A stretch of DNA of 64,000 nucleotides, from contig NZ_JAGSYG010000008.1 of assembly GCF_025685655.1 (NCBI RefSeq), positions 62,001-126,000 of the forward strand, given 5' to 3'. Position numbers and translations under genes: made by a program. Below the pieces are notes generated by a model that worked only from the letters and a program-made list of their open reading frames with translations, made no database searches and had not been told where the DNA came from. The stretch comes from Acidicapsa ligni. GTDB taxonomy: Bacteria; Acidobacteriota; Terriglobia; Terriglobales; Acidobacteriaceae. Positions within the stretch are counted from its first letter, which is position 1. Every line of letters starts with the position of its first letter. This document shows positions 1 to 10,088 of the stretch, piece after piece.

Positions 1-1190
1 CGATTACTCCTGACTTCTGCCAGAGCGGTGCAAATGGCGGCTTCATCGTGGGTGGACTCAACCCGCCTCAAGGCCCTGTTATCAATCCATCTGCTCCCAC
101 GATAGGGCCTGCCTCGCAGGGCTACGTGAATGCGTTTGTGGCATGCACGGGCAATCCAGGTTTTGCTCTGGCTCCTGTTTCCCAGGGCGGCCCATCGCGC
201 AAGCTGGGTATATCTGCTGACGTGGCCCGGCCTTATCTGGGCTTCAGCAATATCATCTCTGTTGAAAACGTCGCCGACTCAGAATACAACGCCTTGCAAG
301 CGACCTTGCGCGAAGTAACTGGGCCAATCACGGTCGATGTTGCCTACACCTACAGCCACTCGCTCGATGATTCATCTGACCGCGCCAGTGCAAACTTCGC
401 GGATTCGTTGGACATTCACTCAAATCATGCCAGTTCGGATTTCGATCAGAGGCACCTGTTAAATATCAGCTACATCTACAACCTTCCATTGCTCAAGCTC
501 TTTGGAGGGATGATTAACCTACTTGGCAGCGGTCAAGACCCCACCGGGGAAACTGTGCCTGTCATGTCGAAGAGCGACCTGTGGGCTCCGTCACCTGTTA
601 TGAAGACGCTGCTGGGCGGTTGGCAACTCAGCGGCATTACTACATTCAATACGGGAACGCCTTTCAGTGTAGTGAATGGCGGCGGAGCGAACGGCATCGG
701 CTCTTCAGATAACGCCGGCGTGGGGGATGGGCTGGGCATCGGATCGTATCCGGATGTGATTGGCAAGGTTCACAGCGGAAAGCCGTTTGTCAGTCCAGGA
801 GGAAATAATGTGGGACCTCTATTACTCAATCCCAATGCCTATGCAGCGCCACGCGGACTGACGTTCGGAAACGCAGGACGCAATTCTTTGAGTAACCCTT
901 CACGTGTGAATTTCAACACGTCTCTCTTCAAGCATTTCAAGTCTTCCAATGAGAAGCTCGACATCGAGTTTCGTGCAGAGGCTTTCAATATTTTGAATCA
1001 CACTCAGTTCCGAATCACCGATCCTGCTAACCCCGGAAATATCGGAAATAACGTGATTAATTGTTACGGCAGCCAGAGCCAGTTCTATTCAGCCGGCGCC
1101 TCCGGCTGCCTGGTGGGGAATTCCTTCCTTCACCCGGTCGACGCGCATGATCCACGTATCCTTCAGTTTGCTTTGAAGGGCAGCTTCTAG
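1..1190 (+). CDS. Oar-like TonB-dependent receptor, C-terminal part (5' end outside window)
   Basis: The frame is open from the first bases of the window, so this is the 3' part of a longer gene. About 395 residues are visible and look like the outer-membrane beta-barrel of an Oar-type TonB-dependent receptor: alternating short strands, a GGWQLSGI segment, an AFNILNHTQF segment near the C-terminus, and a last strand ending in aromatic Phe (ALKGSF). These features recur in the complete receptor at 20185-23574 (GGWQLGGI, AFNATNTTNF). The family is presumed to import or bind large substrates across the outer membrane; the substrate cannot be read here. A lipoprotein gene follows 18 bp downstream on the same strand, suggesting co-transcription. 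Confidence 0.88.
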   Translation, partial: ITPDFCQSGANGGFIVGGLNPPQGPVINPSAPTIGPASQGYVNAFVACTGNPGFALAPVSQGGPSRKLGISADVARPYLGFSNIISVENVADSEYNALQATLREVTGPITVDVAYTYSHSLDDSSDRASANFADSLDIHSNHASSDFDQRHLLNISYIYNLPLLKLFGGMINLLGSGQDPTGETVPVMSKSDLWAPSPVMKTLLGGWQLSGITTFNTGTPFSVVNGGGANGIGSSDNAGVGDGLGIGSYPDVIGKVHSGKPFVSPGGNNVGPLLLNPNAYAAPRGLTFGNAGRNSLSNPSRVNFNTSLFKHFKSSNEKLDIEFRAEAFNILNHTQFRITDPANPGNIGNNVINCYGSQSQFYSAGASGCLVGNSFLHPVDAHDPRILQFALKGSF

Positions 1191-1208
1191 GTTATTAAGG
1201 GAGAGTCG

Positions 1209-2615
1209 ATGCAACATACAGGGAGTAATCGGGCAATGCGGTCAACAGTCGGCGTGCGTATTCCAGGCTTACTCGTACTCGCTGTATCCCTTATTGGATG
1301 TGGCAACAATAACTCTGCAAGCACCGGAACAACAAAGCCGCAAACTCTCCAGAACTACTTTGCCCCCACATCGCTGCTACAGCCCTGGCTCACAAATACG
1401 ATCGACGATGCTAATCATAAGTATTCGCAGATTCAGTACGGTGATGAAGGCACGTATTCGGAGGTCCTCACCGCAGGCAACCTCACTGTGAACCCGCGCG
1501 GACTGCGCATTCTGGGTTTTACGACTCAATACGCTACTGGAAGCTCTCAGCCGGTTGCTACTTACGATCCGCCACTTTCAGGTGGGTTTGCCCTGGAACT
1601 GGCGGGACAGGCGGGTGGCCTGATTCAGCCGATGCAGACGCCTCAGAGCAGTGCCCCGGTGGTGGTACCTGTGAAGCCGATGGTTGCAGCAATCAACTGC
1701 CCAAACTTCAGCGCCGCGCAAACGTATCTTTTTATTACCCTGCTGGGCAGCAGCGGCGGCTGGAATGCTGCAACGGACACTGCATACGGCACGGTTGACA
1801 TCAGTACAAATGGAACAGCGGTGAATTTCAATAACATCGCACAGTTCACGCTGCCTTCCGCTGGAGTAAGCGGAACTCCAGCCCAACCGTCGTCTGCTAC
1901 CAAGAGCGGTGTCTGTAATCAGACCTCCTTCGGGCAGCTTGTTGCTGTTCCGGGACAGGTCGCTACTACCGATCCTGGAGGAATTCATCAGAGCAGACCG
2001 CCTCAGGCACAGATTGGAATCGGCCCGAACCAGCTGCTCGTGGAAGATAACGGTTCTGCGACAGCATTGTTTCCGGCAGGAGCTTCCACGTCACCCTTTC
2101 TGCCCTATGAGAACGTTCTGGGCGCGGGCTATGGCGCTGTGGGATTGCCACGATCATCAAGCCCGGTGGATACCGGTTCCGCTGTCGGCAGCCAGTATCT
2201 GGGCTTTGTCTATGCCACCGGTGATCCATCGAATCCTGTTTCGTTTTCTGGTTCCTCGCATGTAGCTTCTTTTGGTTTTTCCGCTGTCCCTTCTGCTTGC
2301 TCTTCAGTCGCCGCGAGTACCAGTACGCTGATCTACGGAGGCGACTTCAAGAACGATGATCCCTCCAGTTCTTCAGATGGCTTTGGCAACTGCGACTTTG
2401 CAATCGATCTGGGGCCGCAGGACTCTGCGAACAATGGACTCTATCGCAATGCCACGGTTTGGGTTGGAGCGGGCTACAGTGGCAACACGACGGGGGAGAA
2501 CTACTCGTTTTCCGCAGTTGCAATTGCCGGCCAGCTAAGTGGGAAATATGCAATTTTTCTGCTCGGCAAGGATGCAAGCCAGCCGTGGGCCATCTATCTT
2601 CTCCAATCTAATTAG
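1209..2615 (+). CDS. Putative secreted lipoprotein of unknown function
   Basis: The 468-residue product begins with a lipoprotein signal peptide: a hydrophobic stretch ending in the lipobox LIGC at about residues 29-32, followed by an Asn/Ser/Thr-rich linker. The mature part is rich in Gly, Ser, Thr and Pro and contains no catalytic motif I recognise. A GGGAGAG ribosome-binding site lies just upstream of the ATG. Its position directly behind the receptor gene suggests a cell-surface partner or a substrate-binding role for that receptor, but that is inference only. I do not recognise the family. Confidence 0.75.
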   Translation: MQHTGSNRAMRSTVGVRIPGLLVLAVSLIGCGNNNSASTGTTKPQTLQNYFAPTSLLQPWLTNTIDDANHKYSQIQYGDEGTYSEVLTAGNLTVNPRGLRILGFTTQYATGSSQPVATYDPPLSGGFALELAGQAGGLIQPMQTPQSSAPVVVPVKPMVAAINCPNFSAAQTYLFITLLGSSGGWNAATDTAYGTVDISTNGTAVNFNNIAQFTLPSAGVSGTPAQPSSATKSGVCNQTSFGQLVAVPGQVATTDPGGIHQSRPPQAQIGIGPNQLLVEDNGSATALFPAGASTSPFLPYENVLGAGYGAVGLPRSSSPVDTGSAVGSQYLGFVYATGDPSNPVSFSGSSHVASFGFSAVPSACSSVAASTSTLIYGGDFKNDDPSSSSDGFGNCDFAIDLGPQDSANNGLYRNATVWVGAGYSGNTTGENYSFSAVAIAGQLSGKYAIFLLGKDASQPWAIYLLQSN

Positions 2616-3033
2616 GAAAGTCTAGTTAGGCGAGTATCGGATGCTATCTGATCGTGCCCTTTTTTCGCTGCTGCAAGGCATGAGCCATGCACATTGCAGC
2701 AGCAATTAGGTGTGTTGAGAGAAGCATCCTATCTTCCCCAGCCAATTCATCATATCTTCAATCACCCTATATTGAGATACGCCTTCTGCTCCGTCATTCA
2801 TGTAGGCAGTAAGAAACATAACAGGGGAAATGAGCCTTGCTCGCGACCTGGGAGTTAGAGCAGCTCTATGTCATCCCATATTGTGTCTTTCTGCCATTTC
2901 GAACGTACTCGCCTCCGCCGTCCATTGCAGTAGCGTAGAAACTCCTGCGTCCATATGACCGCATCCGCCAGATAAATGGAAAGAGCGTGTCTCTCTCTCG
3001 CGTTTGGCTTCACCCTAGATCAAGGAGATATCA
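2616..3033. other. Intergenic region with one stem-loop
   Basis: These 418 bases separate the lipoprotein gene from the YVTN gene. They hold the stem-loop at 2667-2703 and, at the right edge, an AAGGAG ribosome-binding site for the next gene. No convincing open frame or promoter hexamers were seen. Confidence 0.5.
2667..2703 (+). terminator. Stem-loop, possible terminator of the lipoprotein gene
   Basis: The 10-bp arms GCTGCTGCAA and TTGCAGCAGC pair perfectly, and the loop contains a second inverted repeat (GCATG/CATGC). There is no T-run on its 3' side on this strand, so it may instead act as an RNA-protecting structure. Confidence 0.45.
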
Positions 3034-4023
3034 ATGCAGAACAAGTCGCTGAAAGTCTTGGCTCTGGCCGCTCTGTGTGCCGGTTGCTCCATCGCTGGAA
3101 CCGCACAAACAATCAAGACAGTGGTCAACTTTCCTAACGCAACCCTGGGAATCGCTGCAAATCCAGTAACGAACCGGGTTTATGTCGTTGCTCCCACTCT
3201 GGACGGAATTTCTGACAACCTGGGCGTGATAGATGGAAATAACGACGTTCTCCTGCAAAACATCTCTGTTCCGTTTGGAGCCAACGCAACGGCAGTAAAC
3301 TATCTGACGAACCAGATCTATGTGGCTGGCTGCAATTATTTTGAAACCCCCTCACCTTGCACGGTTACCGTGATCAACGGCAAGACAAACAAGGTAACCA
3401 ATACTATTGCTATCACCAGCAATCCGGGACTTGGCCTTACAGGGATCACCGTCGATGAAGTCGATGGCCGCATCTTTGTCGCGAATGCCAATGACAATGT
3501 AATTAACGTGATTAACGGCAAGACGAACAAGCTTGTCTCCAGCATTGGACTGAAGGGCAATTCACCATCCGCAATCGCGATCAATCCTCTTCTCGACCTG
3601 CTCTATGTGCCACTCGGCAGCAACCTTACCGCTATTGTGAATCCGTCTCTAGGGAAGGTCCTCTCCATGGCGAACTTTGGAAGCACTACAGTAGGAGCGG
3701 CGGCCAATTTCGTTACCGGCAAGGTGTATGTTACTGATGCCGAAACAGGTCCTTCCATGACGGGTGTTCTCAACGCCGCCGGGCAGAAGGTCGCCAGCGT
3801 TGTAGTAGGCGATGCTCCGCTCGGAGTCGACGTGGACCCGGTCACCAACCTCGCCTTTGTGGCTAACTCGGCGGTCGACTCGGTCGACGTGATCGATGGC
3901 AAGACAAACACCGTCAAGGGTGTTGTTACCGGCGTGCCTGCGTCGTATATTGCGGTAAACTATCTCACCCAGAAGCTCTACGTCTCCGGGCGTATTGGCG
4001 TGTCTGTCGTAACCGAAAAATAG
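3034..4023 (+). CDS. Secreted YVTN/YncE-like beta-propeller repeat protein
   Basis: The 329-residue protein starts with a signal peptide (MQNKSLKVLALAALCAG, cleavage probably near GTAQ) and consists of repeated units of about 40-45 residues carrying the pattern V-I-(N/D)-G-K-T-N, seen at about residues 115, 159 and 288, together with AVNYLTNQIYV- and AVNYLTQKLYV-like strands. This is the hallmark of YVTN-type seven-bladed propellers, which act extracytoplasmically as binding or scaffold proteins and have no fixed enzymatic activity. AAGGAG lies 7 bases before the ATG. It is convergent with the TolC gene and separated from it by a strong hairpin. Confidence 0.85.
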   Translation: MQNKSLKVLALAALCAGCSIAGTAQTIKTVVNFPNATLGIAANPVTNRVYVVAPTLDGISDNLGVIDGNNDVLLQNISVPFGANATAVNYLTNQIYVAGCNYFETPSPCTVTVINGKTNKVTNTIAITSNPGLGLTGITVDEVDGRIFVANANDNVINVINGKTNKLVSSIGLKGNSPSAIAINPLLDLLYVPLGSNLTAIVNPSLGKVLSMANFGSTTVGAAANFVTGKVYVTDAETGPSMTGVLNAAGQKVASVVVGDAPLGVDVDPVTNLAFVANSAVDSVDVIDGKTNTVKGVVTGVPASYIAVNYLTQKLYVSGRIGVSVVTEK

Positions 4024-4065
4024 CCCTGTCTCTTATTTAAATAAAGAGTATGAATAGATAAAGCG

Positions 4066-4098
4066 TATGAGGCCAGCGCGGTATGCGCTGGCCTCATA
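4066..4098. terminator. Bidirectional hairpin terminator between convergent genes
   Basis: ATGAGGCCAGCGC and GCGCTGGCCTCAT form a perfect 13-bp stem with a 5-base loop (one further T-A pair outside). It lies 43 bp after the YVTN gene and downstream of the minus-strand TolC gene, so it could stop transcription from both sides. Flanks are AT-rich but lack a long T-run. Confidence 0.65.
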
Positions 4099-4255
4099 TT
4101 ATGACCTGGATGGAAATGGAGAGTCCGGCAAATTTTGTGCCAGTGAAGACGTAAGAAACGGGGATGAGAGGAGCTTGTTATGGGACGAGACAAGAGATAT
4201 CAACACAGCCACTTTTGTCGCGGGCAAGATTGTGCTTAGAGCATGCCGTCGTTAG

Positions 4256-5584
4256 CTAGGGAGTGAGGTTTCCGCGTGCATAATCCAGCGTTCGAAGCGC
4301 CAGCAGGTAATCGTATCGTGCGTTGACGGCTGCGACATTTGCCTGTGTGCTCTGAAGCTGCGCCTGGCTGAGTTCCACGATTGAGCTCAATCCCAACTTG
4401 TAACGGGTCTTTGCAAGGCCTAGAGCCTGCGCAGCCTGGGTGCGGAACTTCTCTGTCACGTCAATGCGCTGGTAGGCGGTTTGTGTTGCGAGTACAGCAA
4501 TTTTCACATCCCGCTCAATCGTGTTCGAGAGATCTTGTGCTTGCTGCTGCGAGGCCTTCTCTCGCAGGCGGGCTTCTTCTGTCTGCGCTGAGATACGGAA
4601 GCCGGTGAAAAGCGGCAGGCTAAGGTTTACTCCAGCAGCGGCGTACCAGTTTTCTCCGAAAATTCCATCAGGACGTACCGGCGTGATTCCTCCGATAGCG
4701 GTTGCGGAGATCGTCGGGAGACGCTGCTCCTTTTGTGCGGTGACTAGTTTGTGAGCGGCCTGCGTGTCGAGATTCAGAGCACGCAGGTCAGGGCGCTGCT
4801 GCTGCGCCTCAGATATGACTGATGCTGCATTCTCAGGTGGAGGCTGGGGTGTTTGATTGCTGGGCTCGACAGCCTTGAAGTCACTGTTTGCCGGCGCGTT
4901 CAGAATAGCCGCAAGATCTGCGCTCGCCGAAGCGACCGCGTTTTCTGCATCCAACTGAAGCAGTTGGGCCTGAGAATAATCCGCAGATGCCACATTGAGA
5001 TCAAGTTCGCTTTTCAATGCGCTCTTCGTTAACGCCTGAGTTAGATCCTGCACGTTGCCGCGAGCAGCAACTGCTGCCTTCGCTACCTCTAACAGGGATT
5101 GGGCATTCAGCAAGCGATAGAAAACCTGGTCTGTAGCGAGCAGCACATCCTGTTCTGTCGCAAGAGCAGTTTGTTCCTGCGCCTTGGCAAGCAGCTTCGC
5201 ATTGGTGACGAGGTTATGCGTATGACCGAAATCGGTTATGAGCTGCGTCAGAGTTCCACCGACCCCGGCATGGGTGTATAAGCGCGATGAGTTAAGCGTG
5301 CCCGCACCGATACGGCTTGCGTCTTCCGCTTTCACGGCTGTCATGCTGCCGCTGATTTGCGGCAACTCGGCCGATTGTACTTCGCGGGTGACTTGGCCCG
5401 ATGCGAGAGCGAGCAGGCGGCTCGCTGTAATGCGTGGATTGTTCTTCAGAGCCTGATGCTCGGCCTCTGACCGTGTGATGGAGGTGGCATTCTGTTGCAG
5501 CCCTGGCGCAGCATTTTGCGCCCTGGATTGCGCACATAAACATAGACAGAAACATAGAGTGGGTATCAGGAACAGGCTCTTCAT
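4256..5584 (-). CDS. TolC-family outer-membrane efflux protein
   Basis: The 442-residue product has a Sec signal peptide (about residues 1-22, cleavage near SRAQ) and two internally similar long alpha-helical halves, as in TolC/OprM trimeric outer-membrane channels. Examples are the segment around residues 140-230 with alternating Ala/Leu/Gln heptads and the C-terminal TRYKLGLSSIVELSQAQLQ. The latter is a typical TolC helix motif. Its ATG overlaps the stop of the RND pump gene by 4 bp, indicating translational coupling. It is the last gene of the efflux operon and provides the outer-membrane exit duct. Confidence 0.93.
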   Translation of the reverse strand: MKSLFLIPTLCFCLCLCAQSRAQNAAPGLQQNATSITRSEAEHQALKNNPRITASRLLALASGQVTREVQSAELPQISGSMTAVKAEDASRIGAGTLNSSRLYTHAGVGGTLTQLITDFGHTHNLVTNAKLLAKAQEQTALATEQDVLLATDQVFYRLLNAQSLLEVAKAAVAARGNVQDLTQALTKSALKSELDLNVASADYSQAQLLQLDAENAVASASADLAAILNAPANSDFKAVEPSNQTPQPPPENAASVISEAQQQRPDLRALNLDTQAAHKLVTAQKEQRLPTISATAIGGITPVRPDGIFGENWYAAAGVNLSLPLFTGFRISAQTEEARLREKASQQQAQDLSNTIERDVKIAVLATQTAYQRIDVTEKFRTQAAQALGLAKTRYKLGLSSIVELSQAQLQSTQANVAAVNARYDYLLALRTLDYARGNLTP

Positions 5585-8500
5585 GCATGCACCTCCGCTT
5601 GCGGATGGCTAGCTTCGAGACGGCGGTGAATCAGCAGGTACGCACAGGGTACGAGGAAGACAGTCACAATGCCGGAGACGGTGAGTCCCCCGAGAATTGC
5701 TCGTGCCAGCGGAGCGTATTGCTCGCTGCCTGCTTCCAATGCCAGCGCCATCGGGATCAGGCCGAGAACGGTGGCGAGTGTTGTCATCAGGATCGGGCGG
5801 AGGCGAACCTTGCAGGCAGTAACGATTGCGTCTTCGAGGCGCTCTCCTGATTTGCGGAGCTGCCCCACAAACTCGACGATCAGAATGCTGTCCGAGACCA
5901 CGATGCCGGTCATCATCAACACACCCATCAAGCTCATGATGTTGAGTGTTGTGTGTGTCGTGAGCAAGAACAGGATGACGCCCGATATACCCGGTGGAAT
6001 GGCAAGCAGGATGATGAAGGGGTCGACAAAGGAAGCGAACTGAGCCATCAGGATCAGAAACACAAGAATGATCGAGAGGATCAGGCCGATGCCGAACGAC
6101 TGAAAGGAAGAATGCATACTGTTGATCGATCCGCGTATGTTGAGCACTGTGCCGTGTGGCGGGTGCGTGCCATTCAGCACCTGCTGTATCCGCTTGCTCG
6201 TTGCTGTTAAGTCCTCTTGTCTGGGCATGACATAGATGTCGAAGACACGCCTAAGCTGGTAGTGATCCACTTCGGTTGGCGTATTGATCGGCTTGATCGA
6301 GGCCACTGTTTCAAGCGGTGTCGTTGTCTTACCGTCCGCAGATCGCAAGGGGATTTGCTTGAGGTCTTCGAGTGTCTGCACCTGTGTTTCCGGGTACTGA
6401 ACCGTGAGCATGTAGTTGTTGCCAGTCTTTGGATCGATCCAGTAACTGGGCGCGACCATAGCGTTCGAGGTCATCGCGGTAATCACGTTGTCAACGACTG
6501 TTTTCGGCGTCAGGCCTTCGAGGCTGGCTCGCTGACGATCGATATTCAAAGATAGCCCGGGATAATCCACGTCCTGAGGAATCAGAACATCGCTTATTCC
6601 GGGAAGCGCTTTGAACTGGTGGGCGAGTTGCTGCGCGATGGCGTATCCGCCTTCCATGTTGTTTGTGCTGACCTGTATGTCAAATGGCGCGGGCATGCCC
6701 TGGTTGACGATGGAGTCTACGAGACCGCCGGATTGGAAGTAGGTCTGAACCTCGGGTAGTTCGCTGGCAAGCTTCGCGCGTACGCGGCTCATGTAGGCTT
6801 CGCTGCTGATGCTGTGTTCTTCATGCAGGCTTACCTGCACGAAAGCTGTGTGCATGCCGGAGTTCGATGTGTAGATAGCGGAGAGATCCGGCGTGACGCC
6901 TATATTCGAGACGATCATGTTCAGATCTCTCGGTGCTACTACCTGGCGAACGACTTGTTCCACGCGCGCGATGTACTGGTCCGTCAACTCGATACGCGTG
7001 CCGGACGGGGCTTTCACGCTGATGACAAACTGGCCTGCGTCTGTCTTTGGGAAGTAAGCCTGACCAAGGAATGGAAAGAGTGCAAAGCTGATAACGACAA
7101 AGATCGCAAAGGCTACGATGACCTTGCCGGGACGGCCAAGGCAGTAGTGAATCGCGGTATCGTATTTCTCCTGCAGCCAGCCAAAGGCCTTGTTGAAATA
7201 GAAGACGATCTTTGCGAAGAAGCTCATGTGGCCGTGGCCTCCACGCATGTGTTCAGGAACCGGATCGTCATGCTCTGCGGCCTGGTGGGCTGCGCCGTGT
7301 CCTGTGTGCTTGATAAAGCGCGAACAGAAGAGAGGCACAACTGTCATTGCAACGAAGTAGGAACAGAAGAGCGCGATGACCACTGCAAGGGCAAGCGCCG
7401 AGAAGAGGTATTTGCTGACGCCGGTCAGCAGCACAACCGGGAAGAAGACAATTGCTGTGCTGCATGTAGCGGCGAGCACGGCAAGCTGCACCTCTTTACC
7501 GCCGGTTTCTGAAGCTTCGACGTTGTTCGATCCCATCTCAAAGTGACGGAAGATGTTTTCGAGCACTACGACTGAGTTGTCGATCAGGCGCGAGAGCGCG
7601 AGTGCCATGCCTCCGAGAACCATCGTGTTGATGGAACTATTAAAGGCATCCAACAGAAGAAATGTTGCGAGGCAGGAGATCGGGATCGACAGCATCACGG
7701 CTAGTGTTGCCCGGAAATTTCCCAGGAAGAGCAGGATCATGATGCCGGTCAGGCAGAGCCCGATCGCACCTTCACTGATGACGTTTTTGATAGCAGTCTT
7801 CACGAAGACAGACTGATCAAAGACAACATCCGTCTTGAGCTGCGAAGGAATATCGAGCAGGTGCTTGACGCCACTACGGATGCCATCCACGATGGTGATG
7901 GTGTTTGAGTTGCCGCCCTGTTTGAGAACAGGAATATAAACAGAATGCTGTCCGTCGACACGCACGATGTTGGTCTGCAACTGGCCGCCATCGACTGCAT
8001 GGCCGATATCTCCAACAAGGATCGACGAGTTGCCGACAGTGCGGAGCGGAATGCTATTCACATCGTTTGGCGTAGACACCTGGCTGTTCGCATAGATGTT
8101 GTAATCCTTGGGACCAATGCGAACGTCGCCTGCGGGAAGGATGAGGTTCGACTCATTGACGGCATGCACTACATCCATCACGCTCATTTGCGCGGCCTGC
8201 AGTTTTAGCGGGTCCACGTACACCATGATCTGGCGATAGCGGCCGCCATAGGGCTGCGGCACGGACGCGCCTGGGACGTTTGCCACCTGGTTGCGTACGG
8301 TGAACTGGGCAAGATCTTTGAGCTGCGTCTCGTTCATGCCTGCGCCCTTCAGCGTGATCAGGCATACCGGCAGATTCGCAGCATCAAAGCTGAGAACGAC
8401 AGGTGGAAGCGTGCCCGGGGGCAGACGGCGAAGGTTCGCCATCGCAAGGTTAGAGATGTTGCTGACGGCTGCATTGGGATCGGTGCCGGGCTGAAAGTAG

Positions 8501-8772
8501 ATCTTGATAAGGCTGACGCCGGACATCGATCTGGATTCGATGTGGTCGATGTTGCTCCCGAGTGTGAAGAAGCGCTCATCGCTGTCAGTGATATCGGATT
8601 CGATCTGCTGCGGCGGCATGCCGGAGTAAAAGGTGGCAACAACAACAACGGGAATGTTGACCTTTGGAAAGAGGTCTACCGGCATGCCCATCACGCCGGC
8701 AACGCCGACGACAACGATGATCATGCATGCCATGAGGATGAAGAAGGGATATCGGATGGCAAAGGAGGACAT
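5581..8772 (-). CDS. RND-family efflux transporter, inner-membrane pump (AcrB/MdtB type)
   Basis: At 1063 residues it has the standard RND length and architecture: TM1 near the N-terminus (FFILMACMIIVVVGV), a first large periplasmic loop, a central TM bundle at about residues 330-560, a second periplasmic loop, and a C-terminal TM bundle. The signature GGMALALSRLIDNSVVVLEN in TM4 is present. Its proton-relay position reads RLIDNS, where many pumps have two Asp (GLLVDDA), so only one acidic residue is seen here. The protein exports substrates by proton antiport with the adaptor and TolC proteins encoded next to it. Substrate (drugs, dyes or metals) cannot be assigned; metal-pump-specific Met residues were not seen. 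Confidence 0.93.
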   Translation of the reverse strand: MSSFAIRYPFFILMACMIIVVVGVAGVMGMPVDLFPKVNIPVVVVATFYSGMPPQQIESDITDSDERFFTLGSNIDHIESRSMSGVSLIKIYFQPGTDPNAAVSNISNLAMANLRRLPPGTLPPVVLSFDAANLPVCLITLKGAGMNETQLKDLAQFTVRNQVANVPGASVPQPYGGRYRQIMVYVDPLKLQAAQMSVMDVVHAVNESNLILPAGDVRIGPKDYNIYANSQVSTPNDVNSIPLRTVGNSSILVGDIGHAVDGGQLQTNIVRVDGQHSVYIPVLKQGGNSNTITIVDGIRSGVKHLLDIPSQLKTDVVFDQSVFVKTAIKNVISEGAIGLCLTGIMILLFLGNFRATLAVMLSIPISCLATFLLLDAFNSSINTMVLGGMALALSRLIDNSVVVLENIFRHFEMGSNNVEASETGGKEVQLAVLAATCSTAIVFFPVVLLTGVSKYLFSALALAVVIALFCSYFVAMTVVPLFCSRFIKHTGHGAAHQAAEHDDPVPEHMRGGHGHMSFFAKIVFYFNKAFGWLQEKYDTAIHYCLGRPGKVIVAFAIFVVISFALFPFLGQAYFPKTDAGQFVISVKAPSGTRIELTDQYIARVEQVVRQVVAPRDLNMIVSNIGVTPDLSAIYTSNSGMHTAFVQVSLHEEHSISSEAYMSRVRAKLASELPEVQTYFQSGGLVDSIVNQGMPAPFDIQVSTNNMEGGYAIAQQLAHQFKALPGISDVLIPQDVDYPGLSLNIDRQRASLEGLTPKTVVDNVITAMTSNAMVAPSYWIDPKTGNNYMLTVQYPETQVQTLEDLKQIPLRSADGKTTTPLETVASIKPINTPTEVDHYQLRRVFDIYVMPRQEDLTATSKRIQQVLNGTHPPHGTVLNIRGSINSMHSSFQSFGIGLILSIILVFLILMAQFASFVDPFIILLAIPPGISGVILFLLTTHTTLNIMSLMGVLMMTGIVVSDSILIVEFVGQLRKSGERLEDAIVTACKVRLRPILMTTLATVLGLIPMALALEAGSEQYAPLARAILGGLTVSGIVTVFLVPCAYLLIHRRLEASHPQAEVHA

Positions 8773-8774
8773 GC

Positions 8775-10058
8775 TTACTGGTCTCCCTTCGACTTGGCTT
8801 TAGAGCTGGCGTGATAGCTGAGCAGGTCTTGGGATGCAAGCTGCGGTTGCACCTGTTCGCGGGGCTGCAACGTTCCCAGATCGCCCACGGCTACGTGATC
8901 GCCTATCTGAAGACCACCGGTGATCTCCTGGCTGTTTGCCGAGGTGATGCCTAAAACCACCGGTCTCCGTTCTAACCTGTTATTCGAATCGACTAGGAAG
9001 ACTGCTGGCTCATCTCCCTGAATTACGGCAACTGTTGGTATCACGAGCGAGCCTTGCTGCTGCCGGAGAAGGAAGCTGATGTTGGCATACATGCCGGGCG
9101 TAAGAGTGAGCTTGGGGTTCGGTACATCTACTTCACAAAGCATGGTACGAGTGGCATTACTGACATCGCGTGTGAAGCGAACAACCTTCGCCGGGAACTG
9201 TTGCCCAGTGGCTTGAACATGCACCATCACGGTCGAGCCTTCGGCAACGAGCGGAACATCCTGCTCTGGAATAGGCATACGTAGACGCAGCAGATCGCTC
9301 TGCGCAAGCCGCACCACGGCCTGCGCATTGCTCTCTGATGTTCCTGCAGGGATGAGCGCGCCGGTATCGGCATAGCGCATCGTCACAACGCCGGAGAAGG
9401 GAGCTGTGATGGTGGCATACTGCGCCATACTGGTTACGCGCAATCGATCTGCGCGCGAGACATCTAGTTTTCCTTCCGCAGCGGCGACAGCGGACTTCGC
9501 AGCCTCGACCTGGGACTCGGCCGAGCGGTCGCGTGCCAGCGCGTCATCGAGCTCCTGAGCGGCTACGAGGCCGGGCTGCTGATCGGACGCTTGCTTCAGC
9601 CGCGTATAGTTTGCATGCGCCGCCTGGTAGCTGGCCTGCTCGCGCGCAATCTCGCTCTTCAGCCGAGCGATATCCTGTTGCGACTGATTCACGCCAGCAT
9701 CCGCGCCAGCCACCTCGGCCTGGAGTTCCGGCACCTCAAGTACAGCAAGCGTCTGGCCCTGGTGAACTTTGTCTCCTATATCCACATAGATATGGCGGAT
9801 ATAACCGGAGACTTTGCCATGAACGTCGATCTCCTGGAATGGCTGGAAGATGCCAGCCACGGTGAGACCTTGAGAAATGGTGCCCTTCTGAGCAGGAACA
9901 TAAGGCACGACAGGAATAGTTGAGCCGCGCTCCGCGGCAGCAGGCTCTTTCTTATGACGATGAAGCACCAGGGCCAGCAGGGCAATTGCCACCACGGCAA
10001 CCGACACGAATGCCAGGACACGTCGATTTCGCACGTATAACCTCTCTCTCAGCAGCAA
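8775..10058 (-). CDS. RND efflux periplasmic adaptor (membrane fusion protein)
   Basis: The 427-residue protein has an N-terminal membrane anchor (about residues 14-32, VLAFVSVAVVAIALLALVL). A lipoyl/barrel-sandwich first half follows (YIRHIYVDIGDKVHQGQTLA), then an alpha-helical hairpin at about residues 115-200, a lipoyl second half (ITAPFSGVVTMRYADTGALI) and the beta-barrel/membrane-proximal domains. This is the HlyD/AcrA order. It links the RND pump to the TolC channel across the periplasm. It ends 2 bp before the pump gene, so the three genes form one operon. Confidence 0.93.
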   Translation of the reverse strand: MLLRERLYVRNRRVLAFVSVAVVAIALLALVLHRHKKEPAAAERGSTIPVVPYVPAQKGTISQGLTVAGIFQPFQEIDVHGKVSGYIRHIYVDIGDKVHQGQTLAVLEVPELQAEVAGADAGVNQSQQDIARLKSEIAREQASYQAAHANYTRLKQASDQQPGLVAAQELDDALARDRSAESQVEAAKSAVAAAEGKLDVSRADRLRVTSMAQYATITAPFSGVVTMRYADTGALIPAGTSESNAQAVVRLAQSDLLRLRMPIPEQDVPLVAEGSTVMVHVQATGQQFPAKVVRFTRDVSNATRTMLCEVDVPNPKLTLTPGMYANISFLLRQQQGSLVIPTVAVIQGDEPAVFLVDSNNRLERRPVVLGITSANSQEITGGLQIGDHVAVGDLGTLQPREQVQPQLASQDLLSYHASSKAKSKGDQ

Positions 10059-10088
10059 GCAATCTATGCCGCTCAGAACAAAGAGCGG

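Noticed and set aside
6814..7512. A 232-codon open frame antisense to the RND pump gene
   Set aside because: It lies wholly within a well-conserved transporter gene, has Cys/His/Arg-rich composition typical of the opposite strand of coding DNA, and no ribosome-binding site.
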